Below are positions 33,754 to 42,954 of a stretch of DNA of 64,000 nucleotides, one piece after another; within the stretch, counting starts at the first letter, position 1, and the number at the start of each line of letters is the position of its first letter. The position numbers and the translations under genes are program-made. The DNA is from Tamaricihabitans halophyticus. GTDB taxonomy: Bacteria; Actinomycetota; Actinomycetes; Mycobacteriales; Pseudonocardiaceae. The stretch is from assembly GCF_004340875.1 (NCBI RefSeq), contig NZ_SLXQ01000003.1:248001-312000 (forward strand). Direction: 5' to 3'. The notes beneath the pieces are model-generated. The model did no database searches. It worked only from the letters and a program-made list of their open reading frames with translations, and was not told the origin of the DNA.

Positions 33754-34344
33754 TCAGCTGCCCTGGTCGGCGTTGCCGAAGGTCTTGGTCAGGGTACGCA
33801 GGCACTGGTTGAGTACGGTGTGTTTCGGCACGCAGGAATCCAGCGCGTGCATCCAGGCGGCGTAGAGTAGTGCCCAGAACACCTGCTGTGCCCAGTCGAC
33901 GTCCAGCTCGGGGTCCAGCGTGCCGTCCGCCCGCCCTCGCTCGAAGAGCTGTACCAGCTCGGGGTCGGACTCCGAATCGTTTTCCCACGGTGTGCCGGTA
34001 AGCAGCTGCGGATTGTTGAACAGCAGCTGCAGCGTCTCGCCGAGTTCGAACAGTTCCTGGCACAACCGGCTCAGTGCGGCCGATGCCGGGCCATCGGCCA
34101 GCCGTGCCCGTTCGTAGGCGGCGTTCACATGCTCGTCCGCATCGGCGGTCAGTGCGATGAGCAGGTCCGAGCGTTCCGGGAAGTAGCGGTGCATGGTCGT
34201 CCGCCCGACGCCGGCGACTTTGGCGATCTCGCCGAGTGATGCCGAGACGTCCTTGGAGAGCGTGCTGACCGCGGCGTCCAGGATGGCGCGCCGGGTGCGG
34301 GCTCGTGGGCCGGACGTGGCCGGCGCTGAGCTGGGCTGACTCAC
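33754..34344 (-). CDS. TetR-family regulator of the adjacent ABC transporter
   Basis: 196 residues from GTG 34344; the frame extends to 34491 but would cover the operator and the ABC start. HTH region: RARTRRAILDAAVSTLSKDVSASLGEIAKVAGVGRTTMHRYFPERSDLL. The ligand-binding domain is acidic (WENDSESDPELVQLFERG). It diverges from an ABC exporter with a perfect palindrome between, so it most likely represses that gene and itself. Confidence 0.9.
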   Translation of the reverse strand: MSQPSSAPATSGPRARTRRAILDAAVSTLSKDVSASLGEIAKVAGVGRTTMHRYFPERSDLLIALTADADEHVNAAYERARLADGPASAALSRLCQELFELGETLQLLFNNPQLLTGTPWENDSESDPELVQLFERGRADGTLDPELDVDWAQQVFWALLYAAWMHALDSCVPKHTVLNQCLRTLTKTFGNADQGS

Positions 34345-34392
34345 GAAGTTGAGGATAACAGACGACCTATTAAGAAACCGATTGGACAAATC

Positions 34393-34410
34393 TGGAACAT
34401 CAGTGTTCCA
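34393..34410. promoter_or_regulatory. Palindromic operator upstream of the ABC exporter
   Basis: TGGAACA-TCAG-TGTTCCA is a perfect 7-bp palindrome ending 10 bp before the ATG of the exporter. Related half-sites (GAAC, GTTCC) follow at 34414-34429. It lies between a TetR gene and its divergent target. Confidence 0.7.
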
Positions 34411-34419
34411 TTGAGAACC

Positions 34420-36201
34420 ATGAACGTTCCGACAAGAGATCAGGCTCAACCAAGCCGGCTGTCCATCTTGTGGTCGCTCGCGCGGCCGCACTGGGGCAAG
34501 CTGCTCCTCGGGCTCGCACTCGCGCTGGTTACCTCCGCGATGGGCCTGGCCACGCCGATGGTCACCAAATGGGTGTTGGACGCGCTGGCCGCATCGACGT
34601 CACTTGCCGGTCCGATCTGGATGCTCGTCGTATTGCTGGTGGTGGGCGCGGTCGTCGGGCTCTGGCAGTGGGTCCTGCTCGGTTCGCTCGGCGAACGGGT
34701 GGTGCTGGATGCCCGTGAATCCATGGTGCGGCGGCTGTTCCGGGCGAAGGTGCATGCGGTGACCGGCCGGCCCAGCGGCGAGTTCGTCACCAGGGTCACC
34801 TCGGATACCGTGCTGCTCCGCGAGGCTGCCTCGTCGAGCATCATCGGGCTGATCAACGGCGCCGTCATGCTGATCGGCTCGCTGATCTTGATGGGCGTGC
34901 TCGACCTGGTGCTGCTTGGTACCACGGCGATCGCGATCGCGCTCGTGGGTGTGCTGTTCGGGATGCTCATGCCGGCGATCGCCAAGGCGCAGGAGCGCGC
35001 GCAGGAACACGTCGGACGCCTTGGCGGCATGCTGGAAACCGCCCTGCGCGCGGTGCGCACCGTGAAGGTGAGCCGTGCCGAGCAGCGGCAGTCCGATCGC
35101 ATCCTTGCCGACGCACGGCAATCCGCCGAGTACGGGGTGCGGGCAGTGCGCCAGGAGGCGGTGAGCTGGACGATCGCCGGCTCCGGTCTCCAGCTGGCGA
35201 TCATCGTGATTCTGGGGCTCGGCGCTTGGCGGGTGAGCCAAGGACACCTCGAGGTGTCCGCGCTGATCGCCTTCCTGCTGTACGCGTTCGGTTTGATGGA
35301 GCCGATCAGCGAGCTCACCGAGAACGTGACCGGTTTGCAGTCGGGCATCGCGGCGGCTGGCCGGATCAGGGAGGTCAACGAGATCGATGTGGAGACCGAT
35401 CTGGTCGAGACTCGTCAAGGCGGGCGCGGATCCACACCGAACACGGGGCCGGTGCTCGAGTTCAGTGGGGTAACCGCGGCGTACGGACCAGATCTACCCC
35501 CGGCACTGGCGGAGGTCGACCTGGCGATCCCCCGGCGTGGACATACCGCGATCGTGGGGCCGTCCGGGGCGGGTAAGACGACGATGTTCTCGCTGATCCT
35601 GCGGTTTCTCGAGCCGCAACAGGGCAGCCTGCGGCTGAACGGCGAACCGTATCTCGCGCATACGCACAACGAGATCAGGTCCGCACTGGCCTATGTGGAG
35701 CAGGAATCGCCCACGGTTCCGGGCACGATCCGGGAGAACCTGTTGTTCACCCACCCGGATGCGACCGAAGCCGAGCTACGCGCCGTGCTCGAGGAGGTCC
35801 GGCTCACCGACAAGATCGCGGAGCTGGACGAGGGGCTGGACACCCCGTTGTCCTCGACCTCGCTCTCCGGTGGGCAGCGCCAGCGGATCGCGCTGGCGAG
35901 GGCGATCCTGCGGACCCCGCAGGTGCTGCTGCTCGACGAGGCAACGGCACAGGTCGATGCGCTTACCGAAGGCGCCATCCACGACTGCATCCGGGATCGG
36001 GCAAGTAAGGGCGCCGTGGTCACCATCGCCCATCGACTGTCCACAGTGGTAGATGCGGACACGATCGTGGTGCTCGACGAGGGGCGGGTCAGGGCGATGG
36101 GTACCCATCACGAGCTACTGGCGACCGACGAGCTGTACGCCTCACTGGTGGCGGCGCTACGCCTGACGGAGGCGCCGCCGGTACCGGTCGCCAGCGAGTG
36201 A
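34420..36201 (+). CDS. ABC multidrug-type exporter (fused membrane and ATPase domains)
   Basis: 593 residues from ATG 34420. The N-terminal half has six membrane segments of the type I exporter fold (LLLGLALALVTSAMGLATPMVTKWVLDALA; SGEFVTRVTSDTVLLREAAS). The ATPase domain has AIVGPSGAGKTTMFSLILRF (Walker A), SSTSLSGGQRQRIALARAIL (signature), VLLLDEATAQVDALTEG (Walker B) and TIAHRLSTV. Half-transporters of this form homodimerise and export lipophilic compounds or lipids. A TetR gene diverges from it across a palindromic operator. Confidence 0.95.
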   Translation: MNVPTRDQAQPSRLSILWSLARPHWGKLLLGLALALVTSAMGLATPMVTKWVLDALAASTSLAGPIWMLVVLLVVGAVVGLWQWVLLGSLGERVVLDARESMVRRLFRAKVHAVTGRPSGEFVTRVTSDTVLLREAASSSIIGLINGAVMLIGSLILMGVLDLVLLGTTAIAIALVGVLFGMLMPAIAKAQERAQEHVGRLGGMLETALRAVRTVKVSRAEQRQSDRILADARQSAEYGVRAVRQEAVSWTIAGSGLQLAIIVILGLGAWRVSQGHLEVSALIAFLLYAFGLMEPISELTENVTGLQSGIAAAGRIREVNEIDVETDLVETRQGGRGSTPNTGPVLEFSGVTAAYGPDLPPALAEVDLAIPRRGHTAIVGPSGAGKTTMFSLILRFLEPQQGSLRLNGEPYLAHTHNEIRSALAYVEQESPTVPGTIRENLLFTHPDATEAELRAVLEEVRLTDKIAELDEGLDTPLSSTSLSGGQRQRIALARAILRTPQVLLLDEATAQVDALTEGAIHDCIRDRASKGAVVTIAHRLSTVVDADTIVVLDEGRVRAMGTHHELLATDELYASLVAALRLTEAPPVPVASE

Positions 36202-36210
36202 GGCGGCGGT

Positions 36211-37821
36211 TCACCCGGTGGGCCGTTCCGTGAGGGCACCGTCACGCAACTCGAGTACCAGGTCGGGCGCGAAGCTGCGGAGGAACGCCTCGTCGTGGCT
36301 CACCACCAGGACGGCGCCCCGGTAGGCGCGCAGCGCGTCGAGTAGCTGGTCAACCGTGTCCAGATCGAGGTTGTTCGTCGGCTCGTCGAGGACCAACAGC
36401 TGTGGCGGCGGATCGGCCAGCAGCAGTCGCGCCAGCGCCACCCGGAAACGTTCACCGCCGGACAGCGAGCTGACCGGCCGGTGTGCGGTATCGCCCCGGA
36501 GCAGGAAACGAGCCAGCCGATTGGTCAGCTCGCTATCCGGGGTACCGGGTGCCGCGGCGCGCACCACCTCCAAGACCGACGCGGCTTCGTCGAGTCCGTC
36601 GATTCGCTGCGGCAGATACCCGATCCGATCCGTGTACAGCGTGGATGCCGCGCGTACGGCCGCACTCGGATCGGCTTCGGGCTGCTGGCCCGGTGCTGTG
36701 GCAAGTGCTTGCAGCAGCAGGGTTTTGCCCGCGCCGTTGGGTCCGGTCAACGCAACCCGCTCGGGGCCCTGCACGATCCACGAGCGATAGTCGTCGCCAA
36801 GCTCGGCGATCCGGCGCGATTTTGCCACGCCAGGATCCGGTAGATCGATGCGTACGGAGGGATCCTCGCGCACCCGCCGTTCGGCCGCGTCGAGCTGGCG
36901 GCGAGCCTCGTCCTCCTTCTGCTGCACTTCGCCGCGCAGCCGCCCAGCGGATACCTGTGCTTCCCTGGCGCGCAGCTTCATGACCACACGCGGGCGCCGC
37001 TTGTTCTCGTAGTCGGTATTCGCATAGCGGGCGCGCCGGGCCAGCTTGGTCTCCGCCTCAATGCGCTGCCGTTTCTCTTTCGCGAGGGCCTTCCTCGCGT
37101 CGACCTCGGCCTGGCGGGCGGCGTCCTGCTCGGCATCCAACCAGGCGCGCCACTGCGAGTAGGGGCCACTGATGGTCGTCAGCTCGTTGCCGTACAGCTC
37201 GGCGGTGTTGTCCATCAGCTCGAGCAGTTCGACGTCGTGCGAGACGACCACGAGCGCGCCACGCCACGCTCGGACCATCTGGTAGACCAGTTGGCGGGCG
37301 TCGCGATCGAGGTTGTTCGTCGGCTCATCGAGCAGGGTGATGGCGGCGCCGCGCAACCGGATTCCGGCCAGTGCCACGAGCATCGCTTCGCCACCCGACA
37401 GCTCGCCGATGCTGCGCTCGAGCGTGCCGGGTGGAAGTCCAGCCTCGGCAAGGGCCGCATGGGCCTTGGCCTCGATATCCCAGTTATCGCCGATCTCGTC
37501 GAAGCGCGCCGGATCCGCGTCGCCAGCCTCGATCGCGCGCACCGCATCGAGTGGTGTCGCCACGCCGAGCAATTCGGCGACGCGGGTGCCGGTGTCCAGT
37601 GTGAGGTGCTGCGGCAGGTACGCCACCGTGCCGGTAGCGCTGATCTGGCCGGAGGTGGGCGTCAGTTCGCCGACCGCGAGGCGCAACAGCGTGGTCTTGC
37701 CGGAGCCGTTGCGGCCGATCAGGCCGGTGCGGCCAGCGCTGAACGCTCCGGACAGCTCGTCGAGTGCGACGGAGCCGTCCGGCCAGGTGAAGGAGAGATG
37801 GTCGAAAGTCAATGCGGTCAA
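36211..37821 (-). CDS. ABC-F family ribosome-associated ATPase
   Basis: 536 residues from TTG 37821, chosen because GGAGG lies 5 nt upstream and the protein then opens TALTFDHLSFTWPDGSVALD. Two ATPase domains and no membrane segment: GRNGSGKTTLL / IGELSGGEAMLVAL / LLDEPTNNLDRD in the first, GPNGAGKTLLLQAL / SLSGGERFRVALARL / LVLDEPTNNLDLD in the second, with a charged interdomain linker between. ABC-F proteins act on the ribosome; some give antibiotic resistance. Convergent with the ABC exporter. A 300-bp leader upstream may be regulatory. Confidence 0.93.
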   Translation of the reverse strand: MTALTFDHLSFTWPDGSVALDELSGAFSAGRTGLIGRNGSGKTTLLRLAVGELTPTSGQISATGTVAYLPQHLTLDTGTRVAELLGVATPLDAVRAIEAGDADPARFDEIGDNWDIEAKAHAALAEAGLPPGTLERSIGELSGGEAMLVALAGIRLRGAAITLLDEPTNNLDRDARQLVYQMVRAWRGALVVVSHDVELLELMDNTAELYGNELTTISGPYSQWRAWLDAEQDAARQAEVDARKALAKEKRQRIEAETKLARRARYANTDYENKRRPRVVMKLRAREAQVSAGRLRGEVQQKEDEARRQLDAAERRVREDPSVRIDLPDPGVAKSRRIAELGDDYRSWIVQGPERVALTGPNGAGKTLLLQALATAPGQQPEADPSAAVRAASTLYTDRIGYLPQRIDGLDEAASVLEVVRAAAPGTPDSELTNRLARFLLRGDTAHRPVSSLSGGERFRVALARLLLADPPPQLLVLDEPTNNLDLDTVDQLLDALRAYRGAVLVVSHDEAFLRSFAPDLVLELRDGALTERPTG

Positions 37822-38125
37822 CGAAGCCTCCGGGGGTTGGGTGCACGAATGCGCTGACCCCGGCATGGGTATGCCTCGATGAGGGCTCGAAAACAGGCGA
37901 GCATCGACGGATCAGCGCGGGATGCGCTGCGCGATGCTCCGGCCGTACGGCGGGCGTCGACGATCAGCGCGGATCACGCGATGGCGTCGGGATTCCTCAC
38001 CGGTTCATCCGTTCCTCGGGTACACGGCCGCCACGAGTGTAGCAAGCTTGTGGCGCGGCGGCATCCGGAATCGTCGGATCCATATTGGATGGTCGACTAC
38101 CGTGCCGCCCCGGTTGGTCGCAGAT
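37822..38125 (-). other. Non-coding leader region of the ABC-F gene with direct repeats
   Basis: About 300 bp without a supported gene. Two imperfect copies of GATCAGCGCGG followed by an inverted CGCGATG element lie at about 37910-37940 and 37960-37984. ABC-F resistance genes are often controlled by leader attenuation, so this could be such a leader. I found no convincing short ORF with a ribosome binding site. Confidence 0.35.
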
Positions 38126-38629
38126 TCACAGGAACAGGAATCCGATCGCAAGGGCGGCGATCACCGTGCCGATCAGTATGGCCAGCGCGATCTCTGTACT
38201 GCTCGCGCGGGACTGCCGGCGGAGCCAGGTGAAGTAGAAGACGGTGGCCGGGATCGCGACGACGGCGCCGGTTACTGCGCCGGGGGCGTAGTCGCCGAGC
38301 ACGATCCAGCTGGTCAGGTGGAAGACGGCGTTAACGGCGAACTGCCATTGGAAAGCCGTTGCCATGACCACCCAGCCACCGTGGTGGCCAGTCCGCATGG
38401 CTCGCCAGGAGCACAGCAACACCAGCAGCATCAGCGGGATGTGATATGCGGCAAAGGTGTCGGTGGTTTCCGGGCCGAAGTGCGTGCTCGCCCAGGAGGC
38501 GAATCCTGGCAGTTCTTCGAGGGTGTGCAGGACATAGACCACGAACGGCAGCAGGAAAGGCATGGCGCGGAGGGTCTGCTCGCTGGCTGTGGAGCTGGCC
38601 CCCTCCAGGCCGAGTGCACGGGAAGTCAT
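38126..38629 (-). CDS. HXXEE-domain membrane protein
   Basis: 167 residues from ATG 38629, preceded by AGAGGACGACA. About five membrane segments. The first contains VVYVLHTLEELPGF, the H-x-x-E-E motif that names this domain, and later AAYHIPLMLLVLL and NAVFHLTSWIVLG supply further histidines. The motif suggests metal binding inside the membrane, but the function of the family is not known. An AT-rich 160-bp region with near-palindromic ATGCATA elements lies upstream. Confidence 0.8.
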   Translation of the reverse strand: MTSRALGLEGASSTASEQTLRAMPFLLPFVVYVLHTLEELPGFASWASTHFGPETTDTFAAYHIPLMLLVLLCSWRAMRTGHHGGWVVMATAFQWQFAVNAVFHLTSWIVLGDYAPGAVTGAVVAIPATVFYFTWLRRQSRASSTEIALAILIGTVIAALAIGFLFL

Positions 38630-38792
38630 TGTCGTCCTCTGGTGGTTGGCGGGTCTGGCCTGAGATTCATATAAACATAGCAATGTATGCATATGTTGTC
38701 ACCTCCAGCACTGCGCCGATAAAGCCGGCTCGCATACCCTTGTCGGCGGAGTCGCCAACCTGTTGGAACTGTGCTCAGCGCCGATCGGAGAC

Positions 38793-39080
38793 ATGATGAA
38801 CTTGGGTGAAGTGATCGCCGCGCTACAGGCAAAGGCCAATGAGCTGCCTACTGGGATGGACACCAGGGTCGAGGTGTGTATGTGTAATGGCAGCGATGTC
38901 CAGCTGACCAGCGAGATCGTGGTCGACCATATGGCTGAGCTGGCGACCGACGGGGAACTGCTTGACCTGTTCGCGATCGTGCAAGGTCATCCGCACCGGG
39001 ACGAGAACGCCCGAACGCTGCGCGGCGCCGCGGAAGACGCGGACGAGCAACTTCGAAACTGGACCGCGGAAGAAGACTGA
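38793..39080 (+). CDS. Small acidic protein of unknown function
   Basis: 95 residues from ATG 38793 (CGGAGA upstream; ATG 38796 is equally placed). Not recognised. The sequence is acidic, with short helical stretches (LGEVIAALQAKANELP; MAELATDGELLDLFAIV; LRGAAEDADEQLRNW) and the segment VEVCMCNGSDVQLTSEIV. No signal peptide or membrane segment. The codon pattern and a plausible ribosome binding site support coding. It ends exactly where the convergent LysR gene ends. Confidence 0.6.
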   Translation: MMNLGEVIAALQAKANELPTGMDTRVEVCMCNGSDVQLTSEIVVDHMAELATDGELLDLFAIVQGHPHRDENARTLRGAAEDADEQLRNWTAEED

Positions 39081-40028
39081 CTAGCCGAACTCGGCCGTGG
39101 GCAGCTCGGCGCATAGTTCGAGAAACCGTGCCGCGGCTGGTGAGAGGTGCCCAGTGCGGTGCAGCACCGCGATGCGCCGGTATACGGCGGGATCGAGCTC
39201 GGCAACCACCGCGCCTCGTTTACGCGCTCGCTCGGCCTGTGCCGGTCCGATGAAGGTCGCCCCTGCGCCGGCCATCGCCATCGACACGAAGGCGTTCCGA
39301 TGCGCGATACGCACGGTGATATGCCGATTGATATCCGGACAGGACGTCAGCAAGGACCGGTAGAACGTGGAGCTCTCCCAGTACGGCCCGACGATAATGC
39401 CGTACTCCAGCACGGTTTCCAGTGCAACGCGCGCTCCGACGCGCCCGCGTGCTGCTGGCGGCAGCACCACCCGCATCTCCTGCGCGGGCAGTTCCAGCGT
39501 GGTCAACTTCGGGTCCTGTGCCGGCATCTCGGACAGCCCGATCTCTGCCATGCCAACGCGTACCGCATCGGCCACGGCTGAGGTAAGCGGTTGCGGGGGA
39601 GCACTGATCCGCACTGAGATACCGGGATGTCGTTGTCGCAACTGGCCGATCAGCCCAGCGGTTGGATCATACGACAGCGTTGAGATGGTGGCGATGTTCA
39701 GCTGCGCCCTGGCGAGGCCGCGCGCCTCGGCCGTCGCCTCGGTGACCGCGTCGAGGCCGTGCAGGGCATTACGTGCCGGGCCGAGCGCCGCCGTGCCCAG
39801 CTCGGTGAGCCGCATCCGCCGGTTGACCCGTTCGAACAGCCGGCCGCCCAACGTCCGTTCCAGCTTGCGGATCCCGTGTGAAAGGGCGGACTGGGCCAGG
39901 AAGAGGCTTTCCGCCGCGCGCGTATAGCTACCATGCTCCACGACCGCCAGAAAGTACTCCAGCTGACGGCGATCCACTTGGCTGACCGCGGGCTTGCCAT
40001 CGTCCGATGTGGAGTCCTGTTCCGTCAT
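39081..40028 (-). CDS. LysR-family transcriptional regulator (second of a tandem pair)
   Basis: 315 residues from ATG 40028, overlapping the upstream LysR stop as ATGA. HTH: RRQLEYFLAVVEHGSYTRAAESLFLAQSALSHGIRKLERTLGGRLFER. The effector domain is about 220 residues (LNIATISTLSYDPTAGLIGQL; IGLSEMPAQDPKLTTLELP). Last gene of the Tct/CoA-transferase operon. Tandem, same-strand LysR genes inside one operon are unusual; LysR genes commonly diverge from their targets. Confidence 0.93.
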   Translation of the reverse strand: MTEQDSTSDDGKPAVSQVDRRQLEYFLAVVEHGSYTRAAESLFLAQSALSHGIRKLERTLGGRLFERVNRRMRLTELGTAALGPARNALHGLDAVTEATAEARGLARAQLNIATISTLSYDPTAGLIGQLRQRHPGISVRISAPPQPLTSAVADAVRVGMAEIGLSEMPAQDPKLTTLELPAQEMRVVLPPAARGRVGARVALETVLEYGIIVGPYWESSTFYRSLLTSCPDINRHITVRIAHRNAFVSMAMAGAGATFIGPAQAERARKRGAVVAELDPAVYRRIAVLHRTGHLSPAAARFLELCAELPTAEFG

Positions 40029-40897
40029 CCCGGAACTCCCATCAGCTGGAGAAAGGCGCGGGCCGACGGCGACAGCGGGCCATGCCGGTGGGCCACAAGA
40101 ATATCCCGCCGCATCTCCGGTTCCGTGGCGACAGCGACCAGCCCCAACCGGTCTGCTTCCGCCGCGAGTGCCGCTGGCGCGAAGCATGCACCAGCACCGG
40201 CATGCACCAGTGGGATCACGGCTTCCTCGAAGTCCGTTTCGGCCACGATCGCGCCGGTAACGGTCGGCTCGCCGAGTAGGTCCTCCAACATCCGCCGCAC
40301 CGGTCCGCCGCGCTCCGTGGCGACCAACCCGTGGGCGAGCACTTCCCGCACACTCGGGTTCGCGGAGATCGCGGTGCCCGGCGGCAGGAAGGCGTAGAGC
40401 GGTTGGCTGTCGTACACCGTGGTGACCAGCTCCGGGCTGGCTGGCTCGCCAACCGTCACGCCGATCTCGGCCTGGCCAGATTCCACGAGCCCATGCGTGG
40501 TAAGTCCGGATTCCGGCGCGTGCACATGGACCAGCACACCCGGATAGTGCAGGTGAAACGCGCCAATCAACTGGGCAAGCGGCTCGGCGGCCAACGTCGA
40601 AGGGCAACCGACATCGAGCACCCCACTGTCGAGTTCGCGCACACGAACCACCGCTTCGGTCGCGTTCTCGAAGGCACGGAGCGCTTGCCGAGCCGGCCCC
40701 CGCATCGCCTGCCCCGCGGACGTCAGTTGAACACCTCGGGGCAACCGGAAGAACAGCGGTGTGTCCAGCTCGCCCTCCAGTGTCGCGATCGCCTGCGACA
40801 GGGTTGGCTGCGCCACGCCGAGCTGGCTGGCGGCACGGGAGAAACTGCCCTCCTCGGCAACCGCGAGGAAATACTCCAACTGCCGCCGCTCCACCAC
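40025..40897 (-). CDS. LysR-family transcriptional regulator (first of a tandem pair)
   Basis: 290 residues from GTG 40897, one base after the tctA stop; GTG 40894 is equally possible. HTH: RRQLEYFLAVAEEGSFSRAASQLGVAQPTLSQAIATLEGELDTPLFFR. The effector domain reads VLDVGCPSTLAAEPLAQLIGAFH and AEIGVTVGEPASPELV. The HTH resembles that of the next gene, consistent with an old duplication. It probably senses the substrate taken up by the Tct transporter. Confidence 0.93.
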   Translation of the reverse strand: MVERRQLEYFLAVAEEGSFSRAASQLGVAQPTLSQAIATLEGELDTPLFFRLPRGVQLTSAGQAMRGPARQALRAFENATEAVVRVRELDSGVLDVGCPSTLAAEPLAQLIGAFHLHYPGVLVHVHAPESGLTTHGLVESGQAEIGVTVGEPASPELVTTVYDSQPLYAFLPPGTAISANPSVREVLAHGLVATERGGPVRRMLEDLLGEPTVTGAIVAETDFEEAVIPLVHAGAGACFAPAALAAEADRLGLVAVATEPEMRRDILVAHRHGPLSPSARAFLQLMGVPG

Positions 40898-40898
40898 G

Positions 40899-42419
40899 CT
40901 ATTGTTCCACCCGCTCCCGGTCAGCGGAGGCAGCCGCGCTGGCGCGCCGGCGACGGACGAGCCCGGCCAGTGCTGGAACCACAAGGTAAAGCGCGGTGGC
41001 GGCGAGCAACACGATCGCGAACGGCGAGTCGACGAAGTAGCCGAGGTCGCCCTGCGCCACGGTAAGCCCTTCCCGGAAGTACTTCTCCGCGAACGGTCCG
41101 AGAATGAGCCCGACCGCCATCGGCGCCAGGTGGAAACCCGTTCTGTTCAGGAAGTAACCCACCACACCCGCGCCGAGCAGCACGTAAACGTCGAGCATGC
41201 TGTTGTTCAACGCGTAGGTTCCGGCAAGCGCGATGACCACGATGATGGCGACCAGCACGCCACTTGGCACCATCAGAATCCGTACCCAGACCCCGATCAA
41301 CGGGAGGTTCAGGATCACCAGCAGCACGTTGCCGATGTACATCGACGCGATGACACCCCAGAACACATCGGGATGCTGGTCAACGAGCAGGGGCCCGGGC
41401 GTGACGCCCTGGATCATCATCGCGGCGACCATCAGCGCAAGCGGCGCGGTGAACGGGATGCCCAACGACAGCAGTGGCACGATCCCGGCGGTAGCCGCGG
41501 CGTTGTTGGCTGCCTCCGGCCCGGCGACTCCCTCGATCGCGCCGGTACCGATCTCGGCACGGTTCTTGGCTACCGACTTCTCGACCTTATAGGACACGAA
41601 CGTGGACATCGTCGGTGCCGCGCCAGGCAGCAGACCAAGTACGAAACCAATAATGCCGCCGCGCCCCCATGGCGCCAGCGATCGGCGCCACTCCGCCTTC
41701 GTTGGTACCAGGTCAGCGATTCGGACCTTGCGCACGGTTGGCGCCTGTCCCGGGTTGACTACCGTGCGCATGAGCTCGGCCAGCCCGAACACGCCAACGG
41801 CGACCGCTACCACGGATATCCCTTGGGCCAGCTCGGTACTGCCGAAGGTGAATCGCGGTGCTCCGCTGATCTCGTCGAAACCAACGGTGCCGGCGATCAG
41901 GCCGATAGCCAGCGGTATCAGACCGTTGGACAGGCGACCGCCCATGACCCTGGCAAGTACCACCAGGCCAGCAACGACCAGTGCGAAGAAGTCCGCGGCG
42001 CCGAACTGCAAGGCAAGCGAGGCAGCTGGCGGCCCGAACAGGGTGACCAGTACGACCGCGACGGTGCCGGAGATGAACGAGCCGATCGTGATGATCGTCA
42101 GCGTGGCACCAGCACGACCCTTCTGCGTCAGCTTGTAACCGTCGAAGGTGGTGACGACCGAACTGGACTCACCAGGGATATTCAGCAGGATCGCGGTAGT
42201 CGAGCCACCGTACTGCGATCCATAGTAGATTCCCGCGATCATGATCAGCGCGGCGACTGGGTCCAGTGTGAACGTCAACGGGAGCAGGATCGCCGCGCCC
42301 GCCGTGGGACCGAGACCGGGTAAGACACCGATCAGCGTGCCAGCGAAGGTGCCGGCGAAAGCCGCAAGCAGATTCTGCAGCGTGAAAGCAACCTGTAAGC
42401 CGTAAAGCAGTCCGTCCAT
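40899..42419 (-). CDS. tctA: Tripartite tricarboxylate transporter large membrane protein TctA
   Basis: 506 residues, about 12 membrane segments. Hallmarks: FAGTFAGTLIGVLPGLGPTAGAAILLPLTF near the start and GIIGFVLGLLPGAAPTMSTFVSYKVEKSVAK in the second half. Forms with TctB the membrane part of a secondary transporter that uses an extracellular binding protein. It is preceded by tctC and tctB and followed by two LysR genes. A large plus-strand reading frame over the same DNA is its antisense shadow. Confidence 0.95.
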   Translation of the reverse strand: MDGLLYGLQVAFTLQNLLAAFAGTFAGTLIGVLPGLGPTAGAAILLPLTFTLDPVAALIMIAGIYYGSQYGGSTTAILLNIPGESSSVVTTFDGYKLTQKGRAGATLTIITIGSFISGTVAVVLVTLFGPPAASLALQFGAADFFALVVAGLVVLARVMGGRLSNGLIPLAIGLIAGTVGFDEISGAPRFTFGSTELAQGISVVAVAVGVFGLAELMRTVVNPGQAPTVRKVRIADLVPTKAEWRRSLAPWGRGGIIGFVLGLLPGAAPTMSTFVSYKVEKSVAKNRAEIGTGAIEGVAGPEAANNAAATAGIVPLLSLGIPFTAPLALMVAAMMIQGVTPGPLLVDQHPDVFWGVIASMYIGNVLLVILNLPLIGVWVRILMVPSGVLVAIIVVIALAGTYALNNSMLDVYVLLGAGVVGYFLNRTGFHLAPMAVGLILGPFAEKYFREGLTVAQGDLGYFVDSPFAIVLLAATALYLVVPALAGLVRRRRASAAASADRERVEQ

Positions 42420-42428
42420 CGGCCGCGA

Positions 42429-42953
42429 TCACCCGCCGATCAACGGGAACGGCGGCAACTGGATGGCGAACAGCTCGACGAACGCAAGATGGGTGAGTAC
42501 CGCGATCGCGGCCGCACCCAGCACGGCCTTGATCCAGCCGAGCTGAGCGGTTAGCCGCAGTACGGTGAGCGCTGGTACGAAAGCGCCTACGGAGAAACCA
42601 AACAACGGCATCAACACGATGCCGACCAGCACCGAGCCGGTAAACAGCAGCCAACGCAGCGCTGCCGTACGGTCCGACCAGCGCCAATCCCGCAGACTCC
42701 CGATCGCCCCGCGCGACTCCCAACTCACCAGCAAGCCAGCGAAAACGGCCAGGCCGCCGGCAAGCAGTGGGAACACACCTGGCCCTGGGCGCTCGATACT
42801 GCCCCTTGGCACATCGAGCGCCATCAGCAGGTAGCCGGCACCAAGCAGTACCGAAAGCAGGCAGATCATCAGCCGAGCCCTGGCCTGGTTGTCCTGTTCG
42901 GCGCCTTCGGGTTGGTCCGCCGTTCGGGCTGCCTCAGCGTCGGGCGTGGACAT
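42429..42953 (-). CDS. tctB: Tripartite tricarboxylate transporter small membrane protein TctB
   Basis: 174 residues from ATG 42953, which starts one base after the tctC stop. Four membrane segments (LMICLLSVLLGAGYLLMAL; GVFPLLAGGLAVFAGLLVSW; LLFTGSVLVGIVLMPLFGFSVGAFV; AVLGAAAIAVLTHLAFVELFAI). RPGPGVFPLL is the family signature of TctB. Confidence 0.9.
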   Translation of the reverse strand: MSTPDAEAARTADQPEGAEQDNQARARLMICLLSVLLGAGYLLMALDVPRGSIERPGPGVFPLLAGGLAVFAGLLVSWESRGAIGSLRDWRWSDRTAALRWLLFTGSVLVGIVLMPLFGFSVGAFVPALTVLRLTAQLGWIKAVLGAAAIAVLTHLAFVELFAIQLPPFPLIGG

Positions 42954-42954
42954 G

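Noticed and set aside
40761-42323. 520-codon plus-strand reading frame
   Set aside because: Antisense shadow of tctA; Asp/Arg/Gln-rich with no motifs.
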